Origin: Saccharothrix longispora
GTDB taxonomy: Bacteria; Actinomycetota; Actinomycetes; Mycobacteriales; Pseudonocardiaceae
Reading direction: 5' to 3'
Length of the DNA stretch: 64,000 nt
Assembly (NCBI RefSeq): GCF_030852425.1
Contig: NZ_NSDM01000002.1
Span: 186,001 to 250,000, forward strand
The notes under the pieces were generated by a model that was given only the letters and a program-made list of their open reading frames with translations, did not search any database and had not been told where the DNA came from. The translations under genes and the position numbers were made by a program. This document shows positions 50,749-58,455 of this stretch, one piece after another (position 1 is the stretch's first letter; the number at the start of each line of letters is the position of its first letter).

Positions 50749-52229
50749 CGCGGGCCGCCGGCGGGGACGGGCGGGAACGCGGGGGCCAGGTGCGGGAGGG
50801 TCTGCACGCAGGCGATGAGGCTGCGCAGCTCCACGGTCAGGTAGTTGCTGTGGACGAGCAGGGCGCAGAGCTGCCCGAGCGGGAGCCAGCGGTAGGAGCC
50901 GGGCAGCGCGGTCGGGAAGTCGTCGCCGACCTCGACGACGACGTACCGGTTGCTGGCGTCGAGGAACCGGCCGCCCTCCTCGGACTGCATCACGTCGTAG
51001 CGGATCGCGGCGGGGTCGGCGTCGAGGACGGCGTCCAGGAACGGCGGGGTCCGCTCGGGCGGGAGGCCCCGGTAGTTGTCGGGGGTGCAGTGCACGGAGG
51101 CGGCCAGCTCGACCCCGTTGAGGGAGCCGGCGTCCAGCCTGGCCTGCACGAGCACGTCGAGCGAGCCGCGCGTGCGGCGCACCAGCAGCGCCAGCAGGCC
51201 GCTGCCCGCGGGGGCGATCAGCGGTTGGCACCAGGAGGTGACCTCGCGCGACCCGGTGCTCACGTCGACGCCCACGACCGTGAAGAACCGGCCGCTGTCG
51301 TGCTCGATGCGGTCCGGGCCGCGCCGCCAGCCGTGGTTCGCGCCCCGGTTGAGCGGGATGCGGGCCTGGAGGAACTCGCGGCGGGCGCGCTGGTCGGTCA
51401 CCCAGCTCAGCACCTCCGCCGCGCCGCGCGGGTCGCGCTCCCGGAAGGACTCCAGCACGGCCGCCCCGAAGTCGTCGGTGTCGAACCCGTCGCCGTCGGG
51501 GTCCGCGGCGGCGGCGGCGATCTCCGCGACGGGCAGGCAGGACAGCACGGTGCGGGCGTCCATGTTCACCACGTCGTCGCGGTGCAGCAGCCGCCGGATC
51601 TGGCCGAGGGTGAGCCAGCGGAACCGGTCGTCGTGCTCGACCGGCGCGGTCGTCTCCACGACCATGTTGCGGTTGCGCTTGTGCAGGAACCACGCGTTCT
51701 GCTCGGACTGGAGCACGTCGACGAGCACGCCCGACGACCGGTCGCGCAGGAAGTGCTCCAGGTGCGGGATGGAGGCGCCGCGGTGCACGCCGGTGTAGTT
51801 GCTGCGGGTCGCCTGCACGGTCGGCGAGAGCTGGACGACGGTGACGTTGCCCGGCTCGAACTTGGCCTGCATCAGGAAGTGCAGGACGCCGTCGAACTCC
51901 TTGACCAGCAGCCCGAGGACGCCGATCTCGGGCTGCACGATGATCGGCTGCACCCAGGTGTCGGTGTCGGCGGTGACCTTGACGGCCTCGACCGTGAAGA
52001 ACTTGCCGCTGTCGTGGCCGAGGTTGCCGGTGTCCTCGGCGAAGTGCCAGCCGCGCAGGTCCGCGAAGGGCACGCGGCGGACGACCGCGGCGCACTCGGT
52101 CCGCTGTCGCGCCAGCCACGCGTCGACGTCCGCGTTCGGGGTGAGCGGGCTGTCCGCGCGGCGGGCCGAGCGCAACAGCCTCCGGCCGGTGTCCACCCTC
52201 GCGGACGGTCCGGTGCCGTGGGCGGTCAT
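50745..52229 (-). CDS. NDP-hexose 2,3-dehydratase
   Basis: 494-residue member of the EvaA/TylX3/SnogH family. It removes the C2 hydroxyl of dTDP-4-keto-6-deoxyglucose to give the 3,4-diketo-2,6-dideoxy sugar. The family's internal duplication is clear: DTGNLGHDSGKFF and PDRIEHDSGRFFTV, then VLQSEQNAWFL and VMQSEEGGRFL. Length is typical. ATG with GGAGGT 4 nt upstream. Divergent from the aminotransferase gene and first of a coupled three-gene unit. The product is the substrate for the aminotransferase. Confidence 0.92.
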   Translation of the reverse strand: MTAHGTGPSARVDTGRRLLRSARRADSPLTPNADVDAWLARQRTECAAVVRRVPFADLRGWHFAEDTGNLGHDSGKFFTVEAVKVTADTDTWVQPIIVQPEIGVLGLLVKEFDGVLHFLMQAKFEPGNVTVVQLSPTVQATRSNYTGVHRGASIPHLEHFLRDRSSGVLVDVLQSEQNAWFLHKRNRNMVVETTAPVEHDDRFRWLTLGQIRRLLHRDDVVNMDARTVLSCLPVAEIAAAAADPDGDGFDTDDFGAAVLESFRERDPRGAAEVLSWVTDQRARREFLQARIPLNRGANHGWRRGPDRIEHDSGRFFTVVGVDVSTGSREVTSWCQPLIAPAGSGLLALLVRRTRGSLDVLVQARLDAGSLNGVELAASVHCTPDNYRGLPPERTPPFLDAVLDADPAAIRYDVMQSEEGGRFLDASNRYVVVEVGDDFPTALPGSYRWLPLGQLCALLVHSNYLTVELRSLIACVQTLPHLAPAFPPVPAGGPR

Positions 52230-52253
52230 GCGCACCTCCGTTCGTGCTCGACC

Positions 52254-52269
52254 CCGTTCCGCGGAACGG
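52254..52269. promoter_or_regulatory. 16-bp perfect palindrome between sugar operons
   Basis: CCGTTCCGCGGAACGG is perfectly self-complementary and lies in the 194-bp gap between the divergent 2,3-dehydratase and aminotransferase genes, 25 bp from the former. It could be an operator shared by both promoters; no regulator gene is adjacent. Confidence 0.4.
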
Positions 52270-52423
52270 TCCCGGGACGGGTCTCGGGGACGGGCACCGC
52301 ATTGTGCGGTCAGGGAGGTCGGCCGGCGCTGCTCAGAATTGACCGTCACGGCCGGGTCGTCGCGGTGCACACTCGGCGGGCCCCGGGCGTCCCGGTGGCG
52401 CTGCCGGACCGGGAGACGTGACG

Positions 52424-53536
52424 ATGGCAACCCTGGTGTGGGACTACCTGGCGGAGTGGGAAGACGAGCGCGCGGACATCATGGACGCCGTCGAGACGGT
52501 GTTCTCGTCGGGCCGGCTGGTGCTCGGCCCGAGCGTGGCCGGGTTCGAGCGCGAGTTCGCCGACTACCACGGCGCGGCCCACTGCGCGGGTGTGGACAAC
52601 GGGACGAACGCGCTGGTGCTGGCGCTGCGGGCGCTGGGCGTCGGTCCCGGTGACGAGGTGGTGACGGTGTCGAACACGGCCGCGCCCACGGTCGTGGCGA
52701 TCGACGCGGTCGGCGCGGTGCCGAAGTTCGTCGACGTGCACCCCGACACCTACCTGATGGACGCCGACCAGGTGGCGGGGGTGCTCACCGAGCGCACGCG
52801 CTGCCTGCTGCCGGTGCACCTGTACGGCCAGTGCGTCGACCTGGACCCGCTGACCGAGCTGGCGCGCCGGCACGGGCTGGCGCTGCTGGAGGACTGCGCG
52901 CAGGCGCACGGCGCGCGGCGGCACGGGAGGATCGCCGGGACGACCGGCGACGCGGCGGCGTTCTCGTTCTACCCGACCAAGGTGCTGGGCGCCTACGGCG
53001 ACGGCGGCGCGGTGGTCACCTCCGACGACGAGGTGGACGCCCGCCTGCGGCGGCTGCGGTACTACGGCATGGCCGAGAAGTACTACGTGGTGGAGACGCC
53101 CGGCCACAACAGCCGCCTGGACGAGGTGCAGGCGGAGATCCTGCGCCGCAAGCTGCGGCGCCTCGACGGGTACCTGGCGGCCCGCCGCGAGGTGGCCCGC
53201 CGCTACGCCGAAGGGCTCGCCGACACCGACCTGGTGCTGCCCGCCGTGGCCGACGGCAACGACCACGTCTACTACCTCTACGTGGTCCGCCACCCCCGTC
53301 GGGACGAGGTCCTGGAGGCGCTCAAGGCGCACGACGTGCACCTGAACGTCAGCTACCCGTGGCCGGTGCACACCATGAGCGGTTTCCGGCACCTGGGGTG
53401 GGCGCCCGGTTCCCTCCCGGTGACCGAGCGGCTCGCCGGGGAGATCTTCTCGCTGCCCATGTACGCCGGGCTGGCGCCGGACGTGCAGGACCGGGTCATC
53501 GACGCGGTGCGCTCGGTCCTGGCCGAACTGTCCTGA
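52424..53536 (+). CDS. NDP-hexose 3-aminotransferase (DegT/DnrJ/EryC1 family)
   Basis: 370-residue PLP sugar aminotransferase. Internal aldimine lysine K186 in [30 protein letters not shown] and [11 protein letters not shown] are family hallmarks. Next to a 2,3-dehydratase it most likely aminates C3 of the 3,4-diketo-2,6-dideoxy sugar, as EvaB and DnrJ do. ATG at 52424 is preferred to the GTG 6 nt earlier because GGGAG is then at normal spacing. First of a plus unit with the 3,5-epimerase (12 bp apart) and 4-ketoreductase. Confidence 0.9.
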   Translation: MATLVWDYLAEWEDERADIMDAVETVFSSGRLVLGPSVAGFEREFADYHGAAHCAGVDNGTNALVLALRALGVGPGDEVVTVSNTAAPTVVAIDAVGAVPKFVDVHPDTYLMDADQVAGVLTERTRCLLPVHLYGQCVDLDPLTELARRHGLALLEDCAQAHGARRHGRIAGTTGDAAAFSFYPTKVLGAYGDGGAVVTSDDEVDARLRRLRYYGMAEKYYVVETPGHNSRLDEVQAEILRRKLRRLDGYLAARREVARRYAEGLADTDLVLPAVADGNDHVYYLYVVRHPRRDEVLEALKAHDVHLNVSYPWPVHTMSGFRHLGWAPGSLPVTERLAGEIFSLPMYAGLAPDVQDRVIDAVRSVLAELS

Positions 53537-53548
53537 TTGGAGCTTTCC

Positions 53549-54151
53549 GTGAAAGCACGCGGGCTCGCCGTCGACGGCGCGTTCGAGTTCACCCCGAACA
53601 CCTTCCCCGACGACCGGGGGCTGTTCACCTCCCCCTTCCAGGAGGCGGCGTTCACCGAGGCCACCGGGCACCGGCTGTTCACCCCGGCGCAGACCAACCA
53701 CAGCCGGTCGCGGGCCGGCGTCGTGCGCGGCGTGCACTTCACCACCACCCCGCCGGGGTGCGCCAAGTACGTGTACTGCCCGCGCGGCGCCGCCTTGGAC
53801 TTCGTGGTCGACCTGCGGGTCGGCTCACCCACGTTCGGGCAGTGGGACGTGGTCCGCGTCGACCCGGTGGACTTCCGCGCCGTGTACTTCCCGGTGGGCC
53901 TGGGGCACGCGTTCGTGGCACTGGAGGACGACACGGTGATGTCCTACCTGGTGTCGTCGGCGTACGTGGCGGAGCACGAGCTGGCGGTGCACCCGCTGGA
54001 CCCGGCGCTGGGCCTGGAGCTGCCCGACGGCCTCGAACCGCTGCTGTCGGACCGGGACACCGTCGCGCCGACCCTGGCCGAGGCCGAGGCGGCGGGCCTG
54101 CTGCCCCGGTACGAGGAGTGCCTGCGGCTGGACCGGGAGCTGACCGCGTGA
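53549..54151 (+). CDS. dTDP-4-keto sugar 3,5-(or 5-)epimerase
   Basis: 200-residue RmlC-type cupin. Catalytic base H63 in VVRGVHF, Asp in FVVDLR, and Tyr in RAVYFPVGLGHAF. In 3-amino-2,3,6-trideoxysugar routes the homologue (EvaD, DnmU) inverts C5 to give the L-sugar. GTG at 53549 chosen since TTGGAG lies 6 nt upstream. Its stop overlaps the next start (GTGA). Confidence 0.9.
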   Translation: MKARGLAVDGAFEFTPNTFPDDRGLFTSPFQEAAFTEATGHRLFTPAQTNHSRSRAGVVRGVHFTTTPPGCAKYVYCPRGAALDFVVDLRVGSPTFGQWDVVRVDPVDFRAVYFPVGLGHAFVALEDDTVMSYLVSSAYVAEHELAVHPLDPALGLELPDGLEPLLSDRDTVAPTLAEAEAAGLLPRYEECLRLDRELTA

Positions 54152-55131
54152 GCGCGCGGGCGGTGGTCCTGGGCGGCACGGGGTTCATCGGCTCGGCGGT
54201 GCTGCACGCGCTGGCGCGCGACGGCCTGGCCGTGCGCGCGGTCGCCACCCGGCCGACCCCGCCGCCGCCGGGCGCGACGGCGTTCGAGGACGTGGTGCTG
54301 GACCTGACGGCGCCGGGCGCGCTGGCCGGGGTGGTGGCCGACGCGGACGTGGTGGTGTACGCGCTGGCCCACCGGTCGGGTTCGGGCTCGTGGCGGGCCG
54401 CGGACGGCGACACCGCGGCCGAGCGGGTCAACACCGGGTTGGTGCTCGACCTGGTCGACGTGCTGTCGGCGCGGGGCGGCCCGCCGCCGGTGGTGCTGTA
54501 CGCGGGGACCAAGAGCCAGCTCGGGAACACCGACCGGGTCCGCATCGACGGTTCGGAGACCGACCGGCCGCGCACCCCGTACGGCAGGCAGAAGCTGGCC
54601 GCCGAGCTGGCGCTGACGGCGGCGGACGCGGACGGCGTGCTGCGGGCGGTCTCGCTGCGGCTGCCCACCACCTACGGCCACGTGCCGGGGTCGGGCGCGG
54701 TCGACCGGGGCGTGGTGTCGGCGATGGCGCGGCGCGCGCTGGCGGGCGAGCCGATCACCATGTGGCACGACGGGACGGTGCGGCGGGACCTGCTGCACGT
54801 CGCGGACGCGGCGGAGGCGTTCCGCCTGGCGCTGCGCCACGTCGACCGCCTGGCGGGCCGGCACTGGGTGATCGGCACCGGCCGCAGCGCACCCCTGGGC
54901 GAGGTGTTCCGGGAGGTCGCCGGCCTGGTGGCCGAGCTGACCGGGCGGGAGCCCGTGCCGGTGCGCTCGGTGCCCCCGCCGGGCGAGGTGGACCCCGGCG
55001 ACCTGGAGAGCGTGGAGTTCGACGCCTCGGCGTTCACGGCCGTCACCGGGTGGCGGCCGCGCGTCCCGGCGGACGAGGGGTTGCGGGACACCGTGGCGCG
55101 GCTGGTGGCCGACGGCGTGGCGCACCGGTAG
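54148..55131 (+). CDS. NDP-hexose 4-ketoreductase
   Basis: 327-residue extended SDR. GGTGFIGS binds the cofactor; YGRQK supplies the YxxxK pair; YAGTKSQLG precedes it. Similar to EvaE/DnmV-type enzymes that reduce the C4 ketone as the last step of amino-deoxysugar synthesis. With the dehydratase, aminotransferase and epimerase it would yield a TDP-L-daunosamine/acosamine/ristosamine-type sugar, stereochemistry not predictable here. GTG start coupled to the epimerase. Confidence 0.88.
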   Translation: MSARAVVLGGTGFIGSAVLHALARDGLAVRAVATRPTPPPPGATAFEDVVLDLTAPGALAGVVADADVVVYALAHRSGSGSWRAADGDTAAERVNTGLVLDLVDVLSARGGPPPVVLYAGTKSQLGNTDRVRIDGSETDRPRTPYGRQKLAAELALTAADADGVLRAVSLRLPTTYGHVPGSGAVDRGVVSAMARRALAGEPITMWHDGTVRRDLLHVADAAEAFRLALRHVDRLAGRHWVIGTGRSAPLGEVFREVAGLVAELTGREPVPVRSVPPPGEVDPGDLESVEFDASAFTAVTGWRPRVPADEGLRDTVARLVADGVAHR

Positions 55132-55314
55132 CGGAGTCGCGGGAGGACGGACGGCGCGGCGGGGGAACCCGTCGCGCCGTTCGGCGTGCCCGCGAGAAGT
55201 CGTTGCGGGACAACGAAGTCCGCGATCCGCAAGTGCTCAACGTTGCGCAGACCGGGCCCGCTGGCGGGCAGCAGGATTCTCCTCACAGCACAGAGCGAGG
55301 GGAGGTGACCACAC

Positions 55315-55392
55315 ATGAAGAAGCTCGTCGTCCGCCGCCTGGAGACCGTCAAGACCAGCGCCGCGACCTCCTGCTCGGTCGTCGTCGCCTGA
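55315..55392 (+). CDS. 25-residue putative precursor or signalling peptide
   Basis: A tiny gene with an exceptionally good ribosome site: GGAGGTGA at 55301-55308, 6 nt before ATG. The peptide begins MKKLVVRRLE, has a Thr/Ser/Ala-rich middle and ends SCSVVVA with a single Cys. Basic N-terminus plus small-residue and Cys C-terminus suggest a RiPP precursor or exported pheromone. It lies 88 bp before an M50 protease with a PqqD-like domain, in the same direction, and 183 bp after the sugar operon, so it probably has its own promoter; a short palindrome CGTTGCGGGACAACG lies upstream. No known family was recognised. Codon use (GC at third positions in nearly all codons) supports real coding. Confidence 0.7.
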   Translation: MKKLVVRRLETVKTSAATSCSVVVA

Positions 55393-55480
55393 CGACACCC
55401 GGCAGCAGCCGAATGACGACCGGCGGGTCGGCGCGTGCGCCGGCCCGCCGGTTCCCCACGGAGGAGAAAGGACCGCACCG

Positions 55481-56848
55481 ATGCCCGGTTACCCGCCCGA
55501 CTCGGTGATCACCGTGCTGCCGTACTCGCATCGGCGCGAGGCCGACTCCGCGGTCATCGGCGACGTCGACCGCCAGGTCTTCCTGAGCATCCCCCCGGAG
55601 GCCCTCGACGTGCTGGAGTGGTTCGCCGAGGGCTGCACGCCCGCGGAGGCGAGCCGCCGCTACGAGGCGAAGCACGGCGAGACCGCCGACCTCGACGACT
55701 TCATCGACGCGATGGTCGCCGAGGGTTTCATCACCGTGGACGGCACGACCGGGGACGAGGCGGCGAGGACCGTCACGGCCACCGCCGCGGCAGGCACCGC
55801 GACCGGCGCCTCCGGCGCCGCCGCACCGGCCGGGGACCCGGCGCCGGGCCTGCGCTGGAAGAGCCACATGGAGTGGATCAGCCAGAAGACCGCGCGGCGG
55901 ATCTTCTCGACCCCCGTCCTCGTGCTCGCCGGCCTGGTCATCGCCGCCGGTGTGCTGACCGCCGTGCTGAACCCGGGCATCATCCCCGGCGCCACGGTGC
56001 TGCTGTTCCCCGAGCACTTCGCCCTGCTCACCTGGGCGACCATGGCGATCATGATCGTGGGCATCTACATCCACGAGGTGGCGCACCTGGTGGCGGCCCG
56101 CGCGGCCGGCGTGCCCGCGCGCATCGGGATCGGCAGCAGGCTCTACATCCTGGTCGCCGAGACCGACATGAGCGGCATCTGGCTGGCGTCCAAGAAGGAG
56201 CGCTACGTCGCGTTCCTGTCCGGGCCCATCGTGGACGGCGTGTTCGGCTCGATCGCGATCATCCTGCTCAAGCTGATGGAGACCGGGGCGCTGTCGGTGC
56301 CCCAGGAGATCCAGTGGCTCACCGCGGCGGCGCTGTGGACCTACTTCGGCCGCCTGCTGTGGCAGTGCTTCTTCTTCATGCACACCGACTTCTACTACGT
56401 GATCACGACAGCGATCGGGACCCGGAACCTGATCAAGGACACCGAGAAGTGGATGCTCAACGGCCTGCGCAGGCTGTGGCGCTCCCCCAAGCGCGAGGAC
56501 CTGTCCGACCTGAGCCCGCGCGAGATGAAGTCGGTGCGCTGGTACTCGGCGGTGTACCTGCTGGGCCGCGGCGTCACGATCGCCTCGCTGTTCGCGATCA
56601 CCCTGCCCGTGCTGATCGGCTACCTGTCGCAGGCGTTCCTGTTCGCCACCGGCCAGGACAGCCGGATCAACTCGTTCGACTTCGCCACCATCGTGCTGGT
56701 GGCGGTGCTGCTCGACGGCGGCGGCCTGTTCGTGTCCACCCGCAACCTGCTCCGCAGGCGGCGCGCCCGCCGCGCGGAGCAGGCGCTGCACGGTGAGCGG
56801 CTGGCCGCGGCGCAGACGGCGGCGCGGGCGGGTGCGGTCGGCTCCTGA
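55481..56848 (+). CDS. M50 membrane metalloprotease with N-terminal PqqD-like domain
   Basis: 455 residues. Residues about 20-90 resemble a PqqD-like domain (VFLSIPPEALDVLEWF with a helical tail to EGFITVDG), the fold used as a RiPP leader-recognition element. After an Ala/Thr/Gly linker come at least six membrane segments with the site-2 protease zinc motif HEVAH (H198-H202) and the third ligand in LLDGG (D412). The C-terminus is Arg/Ala-rich. Such proteins cleave small membrane-associated peptides. The strong GGAGGAGAAAGGA region precedes ATG. Its natural substrate is probably the 25-residue peptide encoded just upstream (inferred). No radical SAM, cyclase or ABC exporter gene is adjacent. 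Confidence 0.85.
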   Translation: MPGYPPDSVITVLPYSHRREADSAVIGDVDRQVFLSIPPEALDVLEWFAEGCTPAEASRRYEAKHGETADLDDFIDAMVAEGFITVDGTTGDEAARTVTATAAAGTATGASGAAAPAGDPAPGLRWKSHMEWISQKTARRIFSTPVLVLAGLVIAAGVLTAVLNPGIIPGATVLLFPEHFALLTWATMAIMIVGIYIHEVAHLVAARAAGVPARIGIGSRLYILVAETDMSGIWLASKKERYVAFLSGPIVDGVFGSIAIILLKLMETGALSVPQEIQWLTAAALWTYFGRLLWQCFFFMHTDFYYVITTAIGTRNLIKDTEKWMLNGLRRLWRSPKREDLSDLSPREMKSVRWYSAVYLLGRGVTIASLFAITLPVLIGYLSQAFLFATGQDSRINSFDFATIVLVAVLLDGGGLFVSTRNLLRRRRARRAEQALHGERLAAAQTAARAGAVGS

Positions 56849-56915
56849 CCACCCCCGCGGTGCGGGACGGGTTACCGTACCCGGGACACGACCCGCACTG
56901 TGGAGGCATGGACAC

Positions 56916-58049
56916 GTGACCGCGGCCGGCATCACGACCCGAGAACTCAACCGCGCCCTGCTGGCACGCCAAGGACTCCTGGAACCGATCGACGACTCGG
57001 TCCCGGGAGTCCTCGCGCGCGTGGGGGCGGTGCAGGCGCAGAGCTGGCCCGCGGTCCCCGTCGCGGTGTGGACCAGGACCGCCGACCTCGCCCCGGAGGC
57101 GTTCCTCGGCGCGGTGGAGCGCGGCGAGCTGCTGCTCGCGACGCTGCTGCGCGGCACGCTGCACGTGGTGGCCGCCGAGCAGTACCCGGCGTACGCGGCG
57201 GTCACCGCCCTCACCGGCGCGGCCGACTGGCGACGCAAGACCGAGGGGCCGGCGCCGCTGATGGACCGCCTGCTGGACGAGCTGCGCGAGCACACCGCCG
57301 AACGGGCCCGCACCGCCGACGAGGTGTGCGCGTTCATCGAGGCGTTCCTGGAACGGCACCCCGACGCCACCACGGACGAGGAGATCGCGTTCCAGCGGCA
57401 GTACAAGTGGCGCCCCTTCCGGGGCGTGCCCGCGTTCGTGCGGGCCCCGGCCGACGGGGAGTGGGGCGCGAAGGCCCCGGAGGCGCTGCGCGCCGCTCCC
57501 CCGGCCGCCGAGGACCGGGACGCCGCCCTGGCGGAGGTGATCAGGGCGCACCTGCGCGCGTTCGGCCCCGCGGCGGCGGACGACGTGGCCACGTGGATCG
57601 GGCACCGCACCCCGCCCGTGCGCGACGCCCTCGCCGGCATGGACGACCTCGTCACGTTCTCCGAGGACGGCCGCCGCGTGCTGTACGACCTGCCCGACGC
57701 GCCCCGGCCGGGCGCGGACGCGCCCGCGCCGGTGAAGCTGCTGCCCGCCTTCGACAGCACGCTGCTGGCGTACCGGAGCACCCACCGGGAGCGCATCCTG
57801 CCCGCCGCGCACAAGGACGTCGTGTACGCGAAGTCCAACCTCCAGATCAAGCCGACCTTCCTGGTCGACGGCCTGGTGGCGGGCACGTGGGCGATCGCGG
57901 TCAAGCGGCGGGTGGCCACCGTCGCGCTGCGCCCGCTGGAGAAGCTGTCCGCGACGGACCGCGAGGCGCTGGAGGCGGAGGCGGTGCGGCTGGCCCGGTT
58001 CGCCCAGCCCGAAGCCAAGGACCACGCGGTCGTCGTGGAGGAGGGCTGA
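56916..58049 (+). CDS. AlkZ/YcaQ-type winged-helix (HTH_42) protein
   Basis: 377-residue protein of the HTH_42 superfamily, which includes the DNA glycosylases AlkZ and YcaQ. The catalytic region reads AVQAQSWP; the Q40-A-Q42 pair matches the QxQ motif of AlkZ-type enzymes (YcaQ has QxD). Several members are self-resistance enzymes against DNA-alkylating antibiotics; many chromosomal ones have no known role. GTG start chosen since GGAGG lies 9 nt upstream and the family N-terminus follows at once. Stands alone between the M50 protease gene and a decayed stretch. No DNA-alkylator pathway is evident here. Confidence 0.8.
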   Translation: MTAAGITTRELNRALLARQGLLEPIDDSVPGVLARVGAVQAQSWPAVPVAVWTRTADLAPEAFLGAVERGELLLATLLRGTLHVVAAEQYPAYAAVTALTGAADWRRKTEGPAPLMDRLLDELREHTAERARTADEVCAFIEAFLERHPDATTDEEIAFQRQYKWRPFRGVPAFVRAPADGEWGAKAPEALRAAPPAAEDRDAALAEVIRAHLRAFGPAAADDVATWIGHRTPPVRDALAGMDDLVTFSEDGRRVLYDLPDAPRPGADAPAPVKLLPAFDSTLLAYRSTHRERILPAAHKDVVYAKSNLQIKPTFLVDGLVAGTWAIAVKRRVATVALRPLEKLSATDREALEAEAVRLARFAQPEAKDHAVVVEEG

Positions 58050-58455
58050 CCACGGGCATGATGGGTCGACGGCACCGGCGGCGCGCACGGGGTGGGACGG
58101 TCTCGCACTGGTCGCGGGCCCGCTGGGCGCCACGGCGGGGGGCGGCTACCTGTGGCTGATCGGCCGGCAGGGGGGCGACCCCGTGGTCTGGTTCCCCACC
58201 ACGCCGGTCGTCGGCGTGCTCCCCGCGGTCTGCGGCGCGGCGACGGCCGCCCCGCGCGGACCGCCGCGCTCGCGGTGTCCGGCACGATCCCGGTCGTGCC
58301 GGGGCTCGTGGGCATCTTCTCCGTCGGCCTGCCCGTCCTCGCCGCGGGCGTGCTCGTCCTGACCGCCGGCGCCCGGTCGCGCCGCCGGCCGCCCTCCTGG
58401 GGAACCGGCCGCGTCCAGGCCACCGGACCGGTCCCCGGGGCCCACCGCGAGGTCC
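58050..58455 (+). pseudogene. decayed membrane-protein remnant, no intact gene
   Basis: Over about 58093-58260 one plus frame reads like a membrane segment (DGLALVAGPLGATAGGGYLW, then VVGVLPAVCGAATAA) but has no usable start. From about 58260 the sensible hydrophobic reading continues in another frame (AALAVSGTIPVVPGLVG, LPVLAAGVLVLTAGA). This suggests a small two- to four-helix membrane protein broken by a frameshift, or a sequencing error. The rest of the gap to the transporter stop shows nothing. Confidence 0.45.
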
